From positions 38,040,725-38,104,724 of the forward strand of contig OZ010578.1 of the NCBI GenBank assembly GCA_963932145.1: a DNA stretch of 64,000 nt, given 5' to 3'. A program made the position numbers and the translations under genes. The notes under the pieces are model-generated. The model was not told the origin of the DNA, made no database searches, and was given only the letters and a program-made list of their open reading frames with translations. Of the stretch, positions 21,606-34,545 are shown in pieces (position 1 is the stretch's first letter; each line of letters opens with the position of its first letter). The stretch is from Acanthosepion lycidas. Lineage: Eukaryota; Mollusca; Cephalopoda; Sepiida; Sepiidae.

Positions 21606-22702
21606 TCACTGTGTCACTTTTCAACTTCTAGAGGCCATAGCCCAACATATCATTTCATTTTGGAATCAGGCTGGATCCGGACTTGCAATCCTGAAATTTT
21701 GGATTCCCAAATTTTCATTACTGTGATTGTATTTGGTGATGTTTGTGATAATTTTTTTTTTTTCTATGATAACAATTTTTATAACCTGGAAATAAATTTG
21801 GGAATAATCAAAATTGTGAAAGTCACCCATGAAATAAAAATTGTTTGTACAGAAAGTAAGGACCTACATACATCAAATTGTCTTTAAATTAAGTGGTGGC
21901 AGAAGAACTATCATTGAATTTTTAAAAGGTAAGATTAAATATTAAGGCAGCACTTAAATGCAGCAATCAATTTTGAGTTCTTTAGTTTATTGCTGCCTAT
22001 TGCATTTACTCCTCCCTACCTATTGTGATGAAGAGCTCTCTTCAGGAGATAACTTAAATACCACCTGATGGGGCTGCTTTTAAGATAGTTTATCATAAAT
22101 TTGATCTGCATTGATTAAACTTTAAGTAGTTTATTTTTTTATTTTTATTTTTTTTTTCAGAATTTTTTTTAATCAATTTTACACATGCAAAAATTTTAAT
22201 CATTTTCAAATTCTGCTCATCTTGATAAGTGTTTTTCTCTAAACAAAATGACTTTTTTTTTTCTTTTTTGTCTGTAAAATACAATGTATGGATGGGATGT
22301 AGATGTAATTGTATAATGAAATCATAAAAAGACAAAGTATTTCTACCTAACATGACTCTGTTTCATGTCTATATAATCATTAGCTCGAGAAATTACCCAC
22401 TGTAAGTTTCAAGAGCCACTCGAGTTAATGTTACTGAGGTTGTATGGATATAAAAAGAGGATGTGTGGATTATGAGGATAGATAATGGTTGACCTTGGAC
22501 TTGAAGAGGTCAAGATTGTGTAGGTAGATTTATGGTAGGTAGGAACACTTTGTCTTCTTACAATTTTATCATATGGAAGCTGTCTTTTAGTATATAGCAC
22601 TTGGGATTTTATGATCTTAAGCATTCTAGTTTATTTTATAGTAACAAAAACACACACACACACACACAATCTCTATATATGTCTTTATCTGTCTCGATAT
22701 CT

Positions 22703-22703
<1 letters not shown>

Positions 22704-22759
<56 letters not shown>
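22704..22759. repeat. Microsatellite (TA)n
   Basis: Long TA run flanked by CA-rich tracts on both sides. Confidence 0.95.
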
Positions 22760-22760
<1 letters not shown>

Positions 22761-23456
22761 CCACACACACACAATTGGAATTTGATGTAGTTTATAGTCT
22801 TACCCTTGATGCAGATGTACCCAGGACAGTTTAATTAAAGGATGAAGTAATTTATTGAGGTGAATATGTATAGGAAGTGTTCTAATTTCTGTCTTCTACA
22901 ATGTCCTGGATCATACAGCATATCACCTTTAACACAACAGCAGCAAAGATGAAAGTGGTAGGAACCTGAATGAAGTCTGTTAGATTGTGCATCTAGAAAA
23001 ATAAGAAGCTGGAAATGTAAAAAGTTAGATCTAAACATCCCTGTATCTTCAGCATTTTTCATAATTTTATACAGCTTGCATTGTTATCTTGTAATAATAT
23101 TTATTGATGATAATATACATCAAATGTGGCACATGGATTGGAGCAGGTGTGATGGCTGACCATCATCTGTCCTATCTTTAACTTATCTACTCACAATCAC
23201 TGATGAAAGCATTCAATAATATTCCATTTGCCAAAACCTCGCATTTTTACTTAGTATTCTCATTCGTCACCAAAATTCATCAATTTCATAATGAAGTCTT
23301 AACTAGTTGTCATATGTACAATAATTTTCTGGAGGGTGGGGAATAAAATAAGCATTTTTAAAATCTAATTCCAGTGTAATTGTTAACATACCATTCTCAT
23401 TACAATCACCAAAATACCACAATTTTTTAGTTAAGATGTAAATCAATGTTTATCAG

Positions 23457-23459
<3 letters not shown>

Positions 23460-23518
<59 letters not shown>
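23460..23518. repeat. Microsatellite (TA)n
   Basis: About 59 bases of TA. Confidence 0.95.
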
Positions 23519-23521
<3 letters not shown>

Positions 23522-23609
23522 AATGTTTACAACAGTATTGGTAAAATCTAATTTTATAACAATTTTTAAAAGCATATTTAAATAAATATTTCTTTGGTTT
23601 TATTTATTT

Positions 23610-23686
23610 TTAGGTTGGTGCAAAAATAACGTCGTTTCTCACATAGTAACATGTGAGAAAACGACATTATTTTTGCACCAACCTAA
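23610..23686. mobile_element. 77-bp palindromic mariner MITE
   Basis: Arms 23610-23644 and 23651-23686 pair along their whole length except for one mismatch and one bulged base, around a 6-base loop (AGTAAC). The termini read TTAGGTTGGTGCAAAAATAA, the pattern known from Hsmar1-type mariner ends and the human MADE1 MITE. TA follows the right end; the left flank is TT, so the target duplication is imperfect. A second family member lies at 48205-48304. Confidence 0.9.
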
Positions 23687-24009
23687 TAATAAGCAATATT
23701 TCTAACAATTTTTATTTTATTGTATTTGTATAGAATTTCTATTTGCTTTGTTATAATTCAATTGTAAGTTAGAAAAATCCCAGCATTCATGATAATAAGC
23801 ATCATTGTCATCTGATATTTCACATTACTATAAAATTGAATGGAGCCAAAAAAAAAAAAAATTATGGAATTATCTAAATAAATTGAAATAATCCATTTAA
23901 TTAGATTTTCTTAAAAATGTATCAAATTATTTATAGAAGTGAAAAGATAGTTTGTCAAATTAATTTTGATTGTTATTAATATAAACATTAGAAAATTATT
24001 AAAATATTT

Positions 24010-24810
24010 CTCTCATGGTCAGCTCTATGGGGTAAAACTGGTTGATCACATTCAATGCCTTGAAGACCAAACTAGTTAGTTACATTCCATCATTGCCAAT
24101 CTGACCCTGAACTACCACCAGTCAGAATGAATAGGGATCCTCTCAGGGAACCACTGTGCTTTGAAAGGCTTGGGTTTCAAACTCATACCTGAGCTCAATT
24201 GGAACTCTTATATATTGCTAAAGATGCAGGTAAAATGGTCAGCTCCCTGTACCACTTCAGTAAGTACCTGACTCCTCCTGCTATCCTCTATCTTTACAAG
24301 AGCCAGATCAGACCAAAAATGGAGTACTGTTGTCATATTTGGGCTGGAGCTGTCGAGACCTCACTCTCCAAAAGTATCTCCGAGTCCTTGTGGGTGACAA
24401 ATTATTCTCCACCTTTTAACCTCTCTCCCACAGGTGGGATGTTGCAAGCGTCTTGCTGCCCTACCACTACTTCCACAGAAAGTGCTCAGATGAACTACAT
24501 TCCCTGGTCCCACCAAGTTGAACCTTCACGGCAAGAACACACCATGCCACTTACACAGTAGCAAACCATCCACATTTCCTCCATATTCCATTGGTGAGAA
24601 GCAAGTTCCACATGAGAAGCTTCTTCCTGCAAACCACTGTCCTGTGGAACAAACTCCCAACAGGATGTTTTCCTGATCACTACACTCTGAACCTGTTCAA
24701 GGCATGGGTTAACTGTTATCTCCCGCTCCTATACACACAATGGTCTCTCAACATAACCTGCTACCTATAGTCCCCTTCACCTCCCACCAGGCCTTGTTTC
24801 CTTAATGGAA
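24010..24810 (+). pseudogene. LINE I RT C-terminal relic
   Basis: An open frame of 120 residues (24199-24561) includes KSQIRPKMEYCCHIWAGA, the conserved RT thumb motif. Upstream text around 24175-24230 gives WNSYI- and AKDAGKMVSSLY-like pieces in broken frames. The 3' end (CCTTGTTTCCTTAATGG, then A-run) aligns with the other LINE I copies. Confidence 0.8.
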
Positions 24811-24814
24811 AAAA

Positions 24815-26510
24815 AAAATTAGCAAATTCAAGTGGACTTTGTATAATGACAAAAAGAACTTTAGAAAATAGATGCCTTGAAAGTGTTTGTACAGAAATTT
24901 TAGAGTGGGAAGAGAACTTTGATGACTTTTCTCATTCATAGGATGACTAGTATTTGGCTAGAATTTAAAAAAAAAAAGTAATGTTATATCCTAATGTTTT
25001 TATGGAGAAGTTCATTTTTGTTTATTGATTTTGATGTTTGCAACAAGGGGAAAGTTTATTCAAGTGGATTTTTCCAACAGATAAAATTTTAGGGTCTGTA
25101 TATCATGATATGAGAAACTTAGATTTATTAGACTTTCCAAGATTGGGCCTATAGATTAATACATGTTGGCTGGGTGCAGTGGCAGGTGTGGGTGTAGAAT
25201 TGGACAGATTTGTTGGCTGTGGTGCCAGAGGTAGTGGGTAGGAGAGAAAATCTGTTCTGTTGCCAAGAAGTCTGCAAAGAAGAAAAAATGGACATTGAAA
25301 CTTGAAAGGATGTGGAATTTTAGGAGGATGGTTAAGAAATCAAACATTGGATCAATTATTATTATTGCTATTAATATTATTATTATTATTATTCTGTTGA
25401 GAGAGGGATTTTAGAAGTATGCTGCTCATAACCTGAGAAAGCTCTTTTTAAAACATTAGGATTTTATCATCCATCTCCAAATAGAAGAGATGGAGGTATG
25501 AAAATTTATGTTCTGCTAGTTTTCCAAATGGGAAGGGCTTGGATTTAAACATCAACCCTTTATCCGAAATTCTTGGAACTGGAAGTGCTTCAGTTTACAG
25601 ATTTTTTTTTTCTGATTTTTGAATACAGACTTATTTGTATATATCATCTATAAAATGGTCCAGTTCAGGAATGGAACCCAAGCATAAACATGATATCCCT
25701 TTACATTTCGTAAAACAGGTTATACCCTGAAAACAGTTTTATATAAAATTTAATAAATTTTGTGTTCATGCAGATACAGTTAATGACACTAGTCATGTAA
25801 TCCTCACATGGATTTTTAAGTGGTGAAATTAAGATTTCACATAAAAATGTTTTGTATTTTCTCTGTGTAGAAAAAAAAAACATGATCACTATTTACAAGA
25901 AATATATAAATGCAATACCAAATGCTACTTCTACACCAAGGGTACATCATCAATGACATAACTGTGAGGGTGAGAAGGAATATTTAGTAAGCTATCATTC
26001 TTTACCAACAATGTCATGTTTTGATTAAAATGTTACAATATGTAGGGACACAGTATTTGTATAAAAGGAAAATATGGATTTTGATTACAGTTAAATATAA
26101 TGAAAATTGAAAAAAAAGTCAGTATTTTATTTGTAATGCTACAACCCAATAATTATACTACGGATAGGCATGTTGCTTTCTGAAATTTTCCATTTGTGGC
26201 AAGTTATGTCAGCCAGCACATGAAAAACTTTTTGATTTTTGGATTTTAGATAAGATATTCAACCTGTAGTCGTAAATATATAACTCTCTCACACAGCAAG
26301 CAATCTATCATTGTAAACAGTATGTATGCTAGGTTCATGTAAATAATTTTTTTTTGTGTGTTTTTTTTTGTAGATTTTGAAATGAGTTTGCGTTAATATT
26401 TTTTCCTTTGTTATAACTATTTTCTTTATCTTTCTACAATATTTTGTTGGTCTATTCTATGGCCTTCAGGAAATATTCCTCTAGCACACAGTTGTTTTAT
26501 TAGGTATCAT
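24815..26510. other. No recognised gene
   Basis: AT-rich. A G-rich patch at 25165-25260 is unassigned. A TTA-type trinucleotide run sits at 25360-25392. No convincing open frames were seen. Confidence 0.5.
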
Positions 26511-26519
26511 CGTCATCAT

Positions 26520-26830
26520 TAATCCCATGACTGGGTATAGTCGTAGGGTTGCTGAGCAACTGACCATCTCTCTACATATCTGGAGTGAAAGCTGGAGAGA
26601 TATCTATTCATTTGTAGTGTGCCTTGGGAAAGTAACTTGGTGGAGCCTATCCCTCTTAAAGTCAAACTACAGCTGATATCCTAACTTGAAGGCTTGCCTT
26701 GGTCACAGACATGTAGCTGTTGATTTCATTGGGAGGACACTCTACTCTGACCATTGACTTCAGTATAGAAAGCTCTCCATCCAGTAGTTTCATTACTGGA
26801 CTAGCTGCGTACATAATTAGAAACCATTGT
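26520..26830 (-). repeat. Repeat C, reverse strand, diverged
   Basis: The reverse complement shares GAAGTCAA, GACA/CAGC-ACATGTCTG, GCCTTCAAGTT and GGATATCAGCTGT(A/G)GTTT with the copies at 32.2 and 35.0 kb. The open frame at 26662-26868 reflects this repeat. Confidence 0.55.
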
Positions 26831-27084
26831 GCTAGATGTCCATAAACTCTACATAAAGATTCATCCACTGTTTGACTTGTCTTGTTTTTAATCCTTTTGT
26901 GTGTCTAGCTGTTGTCTTTATCAGAAAAGCCTGGTGGAGGAACTGGTTTAGTTGCCAATGACCTGACCATGCAGCAGGTAGCACTGACATTGTTGGCTCT
27001 AATTCTGTTTTATAATACAATCTGTAGCCCATTACTATTTACTTATTACTATTTTGACAATTCTGTCTTTTCACTTGAAGGCAG

Positions 27085-27880
27085 ATGGAAAATGAGTCGG
27101 TAAATACCTATCCAGATGATATCACATTGTATGGGTGCACCTCCCAAAATGTGGGTGACCAGAACCTAGCAGCTGATATATTTACTAAACTAACTCTTAC
27201 AGCTCAATAGAGAAAAGACTGCCTCAAAAACAAAACTAGTAATGTTTAATCACCGCTGAGCTGATTGCTCCATTCCTAATGAGTGGCTGTACTCTCAATG
27301 AAGCAACTTGCCTAAAATGTCTGTTGGGACTAAAACTCTCTCTAAATCTCAAATGGAACTTGTATATTACTGAAGATACTGCAATAATAATCTGTTCTTT
27401 GTATCACCCCCCAAAAATAACTATGCTCTATTTTTATGGGGTCAGATTAGACCAATTGAATATTGCTGCCATATCTGGACTGGTACTGCCCAGTTCCCAT
27501 TGTTCAGTCTTGATAGTTTAAAAGCTATTACACAGCCATGTGGGTGTTGAATTACTCAATGTTGCTAACCTCTCACTACTCTATTGCTATTATAGAAAAT
27601 TTTCAAATGAGCTATAGTTTTTAGTTCCACCAGTTCAGACTATCACAGCTAGGAGCTGCCATGCCATTTAGATAGTTTCTTCTCCAGAATTGTCACTGTG
27701 TGGAACAGGCTCCCAAGACGATGCTTCCATGACCACTACAATCTCAATCTCTCCAAGTCTAGGGTTAACCAATATCTATCCTACATATCTCATAATATGC
27801 ACATCTTCATTCCTCTACTTTGAATGGTTTTTGGGCCTTGTATTCAGTGAACAATAGTATAAAATATGTTAGAATATGAT
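27085..27880 (+). pseudogene. LINE I RT relic with degenerate palm region
   Basis: Starts YPDDITLYG-like (27105), a decayed form of the palm YADD box. It then passes through TCLKCLLGLKLSLNLKWNLYI, a YFYGVRLDQ region and an ICSLY segment in shifted frames. It ends with the LINE I tail GGGCCTTGTATTCAGTGAAC at 27833-27852. Many stops. Confidence 0.7.
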
Positions 27881-28469
27881 ACAAAAAACAATAATGGAAT
27901 CTGTATATTATATAATTTTAAACAAAGTAACACAAAGACACCATTTAATTTTAATTTTTTTAGATTAGAGTTTACTTAAATTCTGTACTCTTGGTTTCAT
28001 AAACTGTGTTGCTAGTCCATATTTGGATTTTGTAAGTTTTGGTTTTGTAATCCAAGTTCAACTTTATCTGGTAAACCAAAATTTTTGGAATATTAAAATA
28101 AATGTGTTTATATCACCTAAGACATATACTTTTGTGGAATACTAGTTTTAGAATGAAGAAAAAAAACAAAACAAAAAAACAATGGCAACATGAGGAAGAA
28201 AAGGATTACTACGTTCTCCATTTTTAATGTTACCAAAGCAAACATTGTTAGTCAAAGAAATTTAATTTTTCTATTAGCGATCACATGCAGAGACAGTCTG
28301 TTTTCTTAGACACAATACACTAAAAAAAGATTATTATGGTTTGTTAACTTGAAATGTTTGTTTCAGATCAAGTGCTTCTTGAGAGATCCAAAGAACAGCT
28401 TTATTTAAGCATGAGACATTTTGATTTTAAAAAAATATCTAGGTTATTTATTTTAACAGATAAAAATGA

Positions 28470-28785
28470 TTATTTACACTATTTATATTTGGACTATTGT
28501 CTTCATCTTTGTTGTTATCTCAACATTTCAGCCATTGTATCCTCCAACCTTCATCAACTTTGATCCTGGTAACCTACAAGGAATTCTGAACTGAACCCTT
28601 TATTTAATCTATTGCCTATGTCTCGTTTAGTTCTTATTTTTAGTACTGCTCAGTTATTGCTTGTCCATTTCCACTAAGTCCAAGTATACACTGCCTCTCT
28701 CAGGGGTTGAACTCACAATTCCTATGTCACCAACTTCATGAACCAACAATTTAATCCATTAGGCTATTGTTTCATAGGACAATTC
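28470..28785 (-). repeat. SINE-A, full length, reverse strand
   Basis: Reverse-strand order: A box TAGCCTAATGGATTAA (28752-28767), B box GAGTTCAACCCC (28702-28714), then the body with ACAATGGCTGAAATGTTGAG and the AAAGATGAAGACAATAGTCC block shared with 62.13-62.49 kb. This is the best-preserved tRNA head in the window. Confidence 0.8.
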
Positions 28786-28789
28786 TGAA

Positions 28790-30383
28790 CTTGGAGTCTT
28801 AAACCTAACATTGCTGTTGATTGCTGCTGCCTGTCATTCTTGACTGCTGCTGCTGAAGATTTGTTTCCATTTGTCTTTATTTTCTTTATTAGTAGCTCCT
28901 AACAAAGATAACAACAATGTAAGTAATGGTGAATAATGATTATAGATCAATTGGTCATGGTTAAATGCAATTGGCAGAAATGCCCAACAAACAGAATTGA
29001 CAAAATTTGCAATAAACAATAACAAGGAAAAGAAAAGAACAAGGCAAATAATAATACTGAGAAGACAATATATGCAAGGCAAAATGACAGTAATAAGACA
29101 AAAAGTTCACAAACTAAGAGTGGTGCTAATACACAAAAGGGATACAAAGGACTGCATCATTTTGACTTCAAAACAAGAAAGAACAGTACTATCTGATTGG
29201 TTAAGGAAGAATCCCAGCATGTTTTGTCTATAAATTTGGGGAGGGGATGATAGCTCCTCATTCCAGAAGTTCAGACACAGATTAGATGAAAATGATGTCT
29301 CATGATTGCTCAGATGTTAGTAGTCTTAGTTCAATTATTACATTAATTAAATTGGAATTGTTGCTTCTTAATTCTGTAAAGAGACAAAATTTTAATTCAA
29401 AATCTTATTACAATGTTATCAAAATTTAAGTTTTGTTTTTGTTTATGCAATAACCACTTGAAGTACAGGGTTACTAAATGAGGTTGTTGAGAAATTATAA
29501 AAAACCATCTTTGTCAAGTGATTTAGACATATGGTAGTAAGAAAATGTCAAAGCACACACTGTTGTTAGAGCCTCAATGAACCTGAGCAATAAAGCAAAG
29601 GTGCAGTTGCTACTGGTGGAAACCATGCTCAGTTTGGATCTTGTGATGTTTTGGAGTAGAATTATAGGTGGACCTATGTTGAGTTCCAGATGATATTAAA
29701 ATAACTTGAACATACATTGTTATTTGTCTAGAAAGCACACATGAAGTTATGATGCAAAAAGAAACCAAATACTTTCAGAAAGATGATTTTTATACTCAAG
29801 TGTGTTCCATCACATTAGGCAAAGAAAAAATAATGAATATCTGAATGAAATGCATCTTAGACGCTTGTTTGAAGCAGCTGTCTTGTTTGGTTGACCTCAG
29901 CTTGGTTGAAAATTTTGAGCATTCTACTAGCAAAGATGAAATATTTTGGATGCTATGCAGTCTGGTTCATATGAAGAAAGATCTCACAAAATCAATGGAT
30001 GAACGACATCTAAAATTAGTTTCAGAAGATGGAGCAGTCATTTCATATTAATGTTTTCCCTATAACTTTGTCATCATTACAATCACACTGTTTCCAGCTT
30101 TTTTTTTTTTCTTCAGTAAATTTGTCTTTGTCACTGATGTGCACATCCTGTGATTATAATTGTTAATTACAGCATAATGTTTCAGTAACCTGGTGAATAA
30201 TGTAAAACTTGGAAATCCAGCAGTATTCATCAGACACTTGTCATATTGGTAGTTATATCGAGTCTACTATAATTTATACATTTTAGGTCAAATGTCCCAC
30301 AGATTAAGCATGCAAATATTTCAATGAATCCTTTCATTAATTTCGTAAAAATTATCAAAAATTAAAAGTGGCTAATAAGTGAA

Positions 30384-30418
<35 letters not shown>

Positions 30419-30595
30419 GTATTTATATATCTATAATTTCTTTTTAAAGAATTAATGGATTTATTTTTAACCCCACATTTTTATTACTTCAAAAGTCATT
30501 ATAGTGGACACTCATTTGAAATAGATAACCCATTTTCATTTTAAACAGTGTGTATAATGTCTATTGGTGCCTGAACATTCTAGAAATCTTAATAA
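28790..30595. other. No recognised gene; several small frames
   Basis: Contains overlapping open frames at 28834-29082 (reverse), 28997-29233 and 29845-30051 (68 residues). None has motifs I recognise. (TG)n occurs at 30385-30413. The dispersed repeat of 9411 has a weak copy near 29450-29505. Confidence 0.45.
30385..30413. repeat. Microsatellite (TG)n
   Basis: Pure TG run of about 29 bases. Confidence 0.95.
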
Positions 30596-30599
30596 AAAA

Positions 30600-30690
30600 A
30601 AAATGTGTTCCTTGGCAGGGATTGAACTTGTGTGCCGCTTTCGTTAGGACTTAATACACACTGTTTAACAGGAGTAGATAGATTTGCCTA
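30600..30690 (-). repeat. tRNA-like SINE head fragment, reverse strand
   Basis: The reverse complement contains CAAGTTCAATCCCTGCC, a good B box. The A box is degraded. It lies immediately upstream of a LINE 3' end. Confidence 0.4.
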
Positions 30691-30865
30691 TTGTCTGGTT
30701 CACACTCCTCCCTGGTCTTTTGAACAGGAGTAGAGGTTTGTCCTTTGTTTCTTGTTTAGGATTGGGTTTCCAGTTCCTTCTAAAGGCTTCTCATTCTCTT
30801 TCCCTCCCAGTGTCTTAGTGGCATTATTACCTTGCCTGGGGGTAAATTGATTTAAAAAAAAACGT
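30690..30865 (+). repeat. LINE 3' end
   Basis: CTTTTGAACAGGAGTAGAGG, then CCAGTTCCTTCTAAAGG, TTAGTGGCATTATTACC and a GGGGTAAATTGATTTAAAA terminus with A-run. Same subfamily as 15.03-15.29 kb (reverse). Confidence 0.7.
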
Positions 30866-30869
30866 TTAT

Positions 30870-31715
30870 TTTAAATACAACTGTCCACTATAATAATGTA
30901 TGAAGTAATATATAATAAAGGTGTATTATGGCAGCAATTTTCATTTACACAAGTTTAATTAATGCCCAATGAAAGTTCTTTTGTTAAAGATTTTTTTTCT
31001 ATATTTCTGACCATTTTTCTGGTGAAAATTTGAATATTAACTGTTCAATATCTGAGTACTTTTAGCTTTCATAAGTCCTTATCAATGAGTTATTATTCAT
31101 AATGGTATGACTATTGATGTACAGTTTTTTTTTTTTTTTTTGTTTTTTTTTTTTTGTATGCTATGTCAGTTTTATCTTTAAACGTCATGTCAAATTTTTT
31201 CAAGTATCATATCTTTTGTCAATTTGTGTTTGTTTTTTTAGTTGTGAACTGTATTTACTATATTTTGAGTGTTTTTATGCTTTTTATTTTTGTGTTATTA
31301 GTAAAGACTTGATGGATTTCTTGTGTTTGTTGGTGATATGTAATTTAAAGAACAGTAGTGGAATGGGGTATAATAAAAAAAAAAATAGATGAAGACCAGT
31401 GGAAGAAATTGCAATTTTTGTATAGAGGAGGAGGTGAAAATCATAGAATTCAAGCACATAAATGAATTGATAAACAAAAGGAATTTAATTATTTCGAACT
31501 GTTCACATGATGACACATTCCTTTTGAAAAACATGAAAAAGACTATTGAGCTTGGGAGAATCCATCGATAACAAATGCGCATTTTTTTGAAAATCACATG
31601 GAAATGCATGAAGCAGTCTGTTAATGGGTAAAAAATATCAAATGTTATTTTTATATGTATTAAAAAGCTCATTAAAAGTATTTAAAATTGAGTACTCTTA
31701 TATGCAGAAGAAAGA
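30870..31715. other. No recognised gene
   Basis: AT-rich, with a poly-T region at 31125-31155. Open frames at 31114-31392 and 31298-31672 overlap on opposite strands and come from T-rich composition. Confidence 0.45.
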
Positions 31716-31717
31716 AT

Positions 31718-31764
31718 TATATATATATATATAGAGAGAGAGAGAGAAAGAAAGAAAGAGTATG
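31718..31764. repeat. Microsatellite (TA)n(GA)n
   Basis: A TA run, a GA run, then AAAG units. Confidence 0.9.
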
Positions 31765-31834
31765 TGGACATAGTCACCATGCAGTGTTGATTTATAGGTT
31801 CAGGCTCTCTCTCACCAATATTGAGCACTCTCCC

Positions 31835-32000
31835 CTTATAAATGAGTCGTGTAATGGATAGTGACTCAGTGAGAATTTGGAGAGCTGAGTTTGAATTACA
31901 ATCAGATCCATTATATTCACTTATGCACAAATAGCCTTGGGAAAGGTATGAATCCATCTCCTCCTCTCACCTATGAGTAAATAGTAGAACTTGAATTTGA
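31835..32000 (+). repeat. SINE-B copy, plus strand
   Basis: A-box-like GTGTAATGGATAGTG, B-box-like GAGTTTGAATTACAATC, then CCTTGGGAAAGGTATGAATC and GAGTAAATAGTAGAAC as in other copies. Confidence 0.7.
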
Positions 32001-32019
32001 AAAAGTCCTTGTTCTTAAA

Positions 32020-32149
32020 AAATTGTTAATGCGATATTCACTCATAAAAAAAGATTTTATTCTTACAAGCCAAAATGTTTCAATTTTAAATGATCCACAG
32101 TGTTGATATGCTGTAAAAAAACAAACTTAAATCAATATATTAGTTTAAA

Positions 32150-32181
<32 letters not shown>

Positions 32182-32345
32182 GCTAGCTATGTGGGCAAAG
32201 GGCTTCCTAGACTGAAGTCAACAGCTAGGGTGAAGAGTTCCCTTGATGAAATTGACAGCCACATGTCATTGACAAAGGCAAGCCTTCAACTTGGAGGACA
32301 TCAGTCAGCTATAGTTGACCTGGAGAGGGATTGGTTCCACTAAGT
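32020..32345 (+). repeat. Repeat C with internal (TCTA)n
   Basis: Left part TTTACTCA... with AATGATCCACAG-like words, then (TCTA)n at 32152-32189, then GGGCAAAGGGCTTCCTAGA and GGAGGACATCAG. Same order as 34.83-35.17 kb, where the centre is poly-A/AT instead. Confidence 0.7.
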
Positions 32346-32694
32346 CTACTTGTCCAAGAGACACTGTGCATAAATGAATACTTTTCTGGTTTTCAACTTG
32401 GATATATGGAAAGAACTGGTCAGGTGCTCAGATGTGCAGTAATCCTCTAGCCATACCTGGTTATGTGACTGATGAGATATATATATTAAAGTTTGTACAA
32501 AGCTCAGTTTGTTGAGGGGTGGTAGAAAATTGTCTACTTCCACTTGCAGTTGAGAAGAGACTGCCTACCTTGAAAATCAGTATTCAAATTCTGATCTGTT
32601 TAACATGATTGAATAAAAGTGAAAGATTTTCTTGCTTGACTTTTGTAAATTTGATGGTAAAATGTTGATTGGGCTAAATATGACTTTAATCATG

Positions 32695-33180
32695 TTTTAT
32701 GTCATTCTTTGACCATAGATGTATGATTAGAATATTTGCTTTCTGACCATGAGACCCTGGGCAAATTTCACTATGGTCAATTTATCAGAAAGGTGACTTC
32801 ATGATGCTATTGGTACAGGGATATGAACCCAACATATGGCACCATTGGAAAACGTCTGGAAACCTTACCACAACTTGACTGTAGCCTTGAGAGTGAAATT
32901 GGGTAGACTGGATTGTTCAAGTACTGCTAATGGTTGTGCTAGCACAAAATCACAAACCATTTTGACTGAGGGGTTGAGTGTACTTGTCTTCTATGAACTG
33001 TTGATCAAGCTAGATTATGTGCCCTCTCCCAGAAACTGTAATATCTGCTCAGCATAGTTGCAGTATAAAGCACAGATGGGCTCCGTGGGTGTTGAAGAAA
33101 CAAAAATGTGCCTGAAGAGAAGTCTGCAACAGGGATTGTCCATCTGTCCTAGAAGATCGGTATGCTTGGAAATGTGTTGC
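32695..33180 (+). repeat. SINE-C, plus strand
   Basis: A head with a decayed A box (GATTAGAATATTTGCTTTCTG), then TTGAGAGTGAAATTGGGTAG, GAGTGTACTTGTCTT, CTCTCCCAGAAACTGTAA and GTCTGCAACAGGGATTG. Two open frames here (32836-33057, 33058-33288) are incidental. Confidence 0.75.
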
Positions 33181-33184
33181 CAGC

Positions 33185-33975
33185 CATTATTGTCATTCTT
33201 TGATCATGCTATTTTTAATAGAAGCTGTTCATCTTATTTGAATACATCTTTGTATGACATTATTTATATTTGTTTTCACTCTGCCTAAAATGTGGGTAAA
33301 AAAGATAAAAAATTACTCCCCTCCATGTTTTTCTTTTTTTCAAGTTTACTAATGGTTCACTGCCATTCTATCTGCACAAATATTAGATTTTCAATGAGTA
33401 AATTTTTCTTTGTCGAATGAATGCCTAATTGATTGACATCTGCATGATTAAACCTCTTCTGTTACTACAATCACAAGGCATTGGTGTCTGCAGCCAGCTA
33501 ACAACTGCATAATGGAATTGGTATCTCTGATTATGGATTTTTGACTGATTCAACTGTTTCTTGTGACTGCTTGAAAGCTTAGCCGTGAGCTTCAGGCTTT
33601 GCAATTATTTTTACATATACATATTGATTTATTGGTTTCATTCTTACCACGGATAGTAAGATTTTTAATGCTGTTTAAATTATTTTTCTTTTTAAGTGGC
33701 ATTAAAATGATGTTTTCATAATTTTAATTGTTGTTGTTGACTTGTTCTTTGCTTCGGGGGAAGATGGTCTGTCTTTTTTTGTTGGCTTCCTTTCTAGCCT
33801 ACACTGGTTCTTTTACAGTCAAGATCAGCTCAAGTGCAGATGGCCAAGGTGACTCTCAAGCTGTAGGTTTTTCTCAGAGTAGCCTTCTCGTAGTAAAGTA
33901 AAAGTTTCCAACTGCCTTGTTAGTTGTCGGTAGCTGGTAACTAAGCAACAGGGAATAATCCCTGACTTGATCTAT
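33185..33975. other. No recognised gene
   Basis: Mixed composition. The 33740-33970 block is less AT-rich, but I could not assign it. Confidence 0.4.
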
Positions 33976-33979
33976 TGGT

Positions 33980-34545
33980 GAAAGTTGGATTTATGCCTTC
34001 TCCAAAGGAATTATCATTAAATGAACCCAAACAACCTCTATGATCAGACCAAAAATGGACTGTTGATACTGCATCTGGGCTTTGAACTACCCAATCCTCT
34101 TTCCATCTTCAACAATTCAAAAGTGGTTACGTGACCCTGTAGGTGATGAATTATTTTCTACCCTACATCTTTCTAACATATGCACCATTGCCAGACTCCC
34201 TATTCTTTGCTATTTCTCCCTAGTTCCACCAGTTTAGACCTTTACAGCTAAAACCTACCATACCATGTATACATGGGGTGAACTATCTTCATTCCTTTTA
34301 TATTCCATTGGTAAGAATGTTTCATTTGGACATCTTCCCAAAAGCTTTGCAAAACAGACTCCTGAGAAGATGCTTCCCCAACCACTACAATCTTAACCTC
34401 TGCAAATCCAGAATCAACTGTTATCTATCCTACATATTCTCATGATTTACAATTCTTAGGTCCATAAAACAGCCCTATTCAGTAACCTTTTACCTTGAGT
34501 GACTCTTAGACCTTATATTGGGTGAACATTATCTATAGGAGATGT
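33980..34545 (+). pseudogene. LINE I 3' region
   Basis: Around 34040 it reads MIRPKMDC-like, aligning with the IRPKMEY motif of other copies. VGDELFSTLHLSN-like text follows in broken frames, and the tail ends GACCTTATATTGGGTGAACA (34510-34529). Confidence 0.7.

Larger units (their letters stand above)
21606..23600. other. No recognised gene; microsatellites
   Basis: Includes (CA)n near 22645-22668, (TA)n at 22704-22759 and (TA)n at 23460-23518. Open frames at 21603-21887, 22093-22353 and 22835-23062 show no recognisable family features. A degenerate copy of the 9411 repeat lies near 22405-22445. Confidence 0.5.

Noticed and set aside
28834..29233. Overlapping hydrophobic reverse frames and a basic plus frame
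   Set aside because: Opposite-strand overlap and biased composition suggest chance frames. No motifs.
29845..30051. 68-residue frame that looks more protein-like than most
   Set aside because: It has a balanced composition, but I could not connect it to any family or find flanking exons or splice signals. A protein search would decide.
31298..31672. 124-residue reverse frame
   Set aside because: It overlaps a plus-strand frame and is rich in F, I and S from AT-rich DNA. No conserved features.
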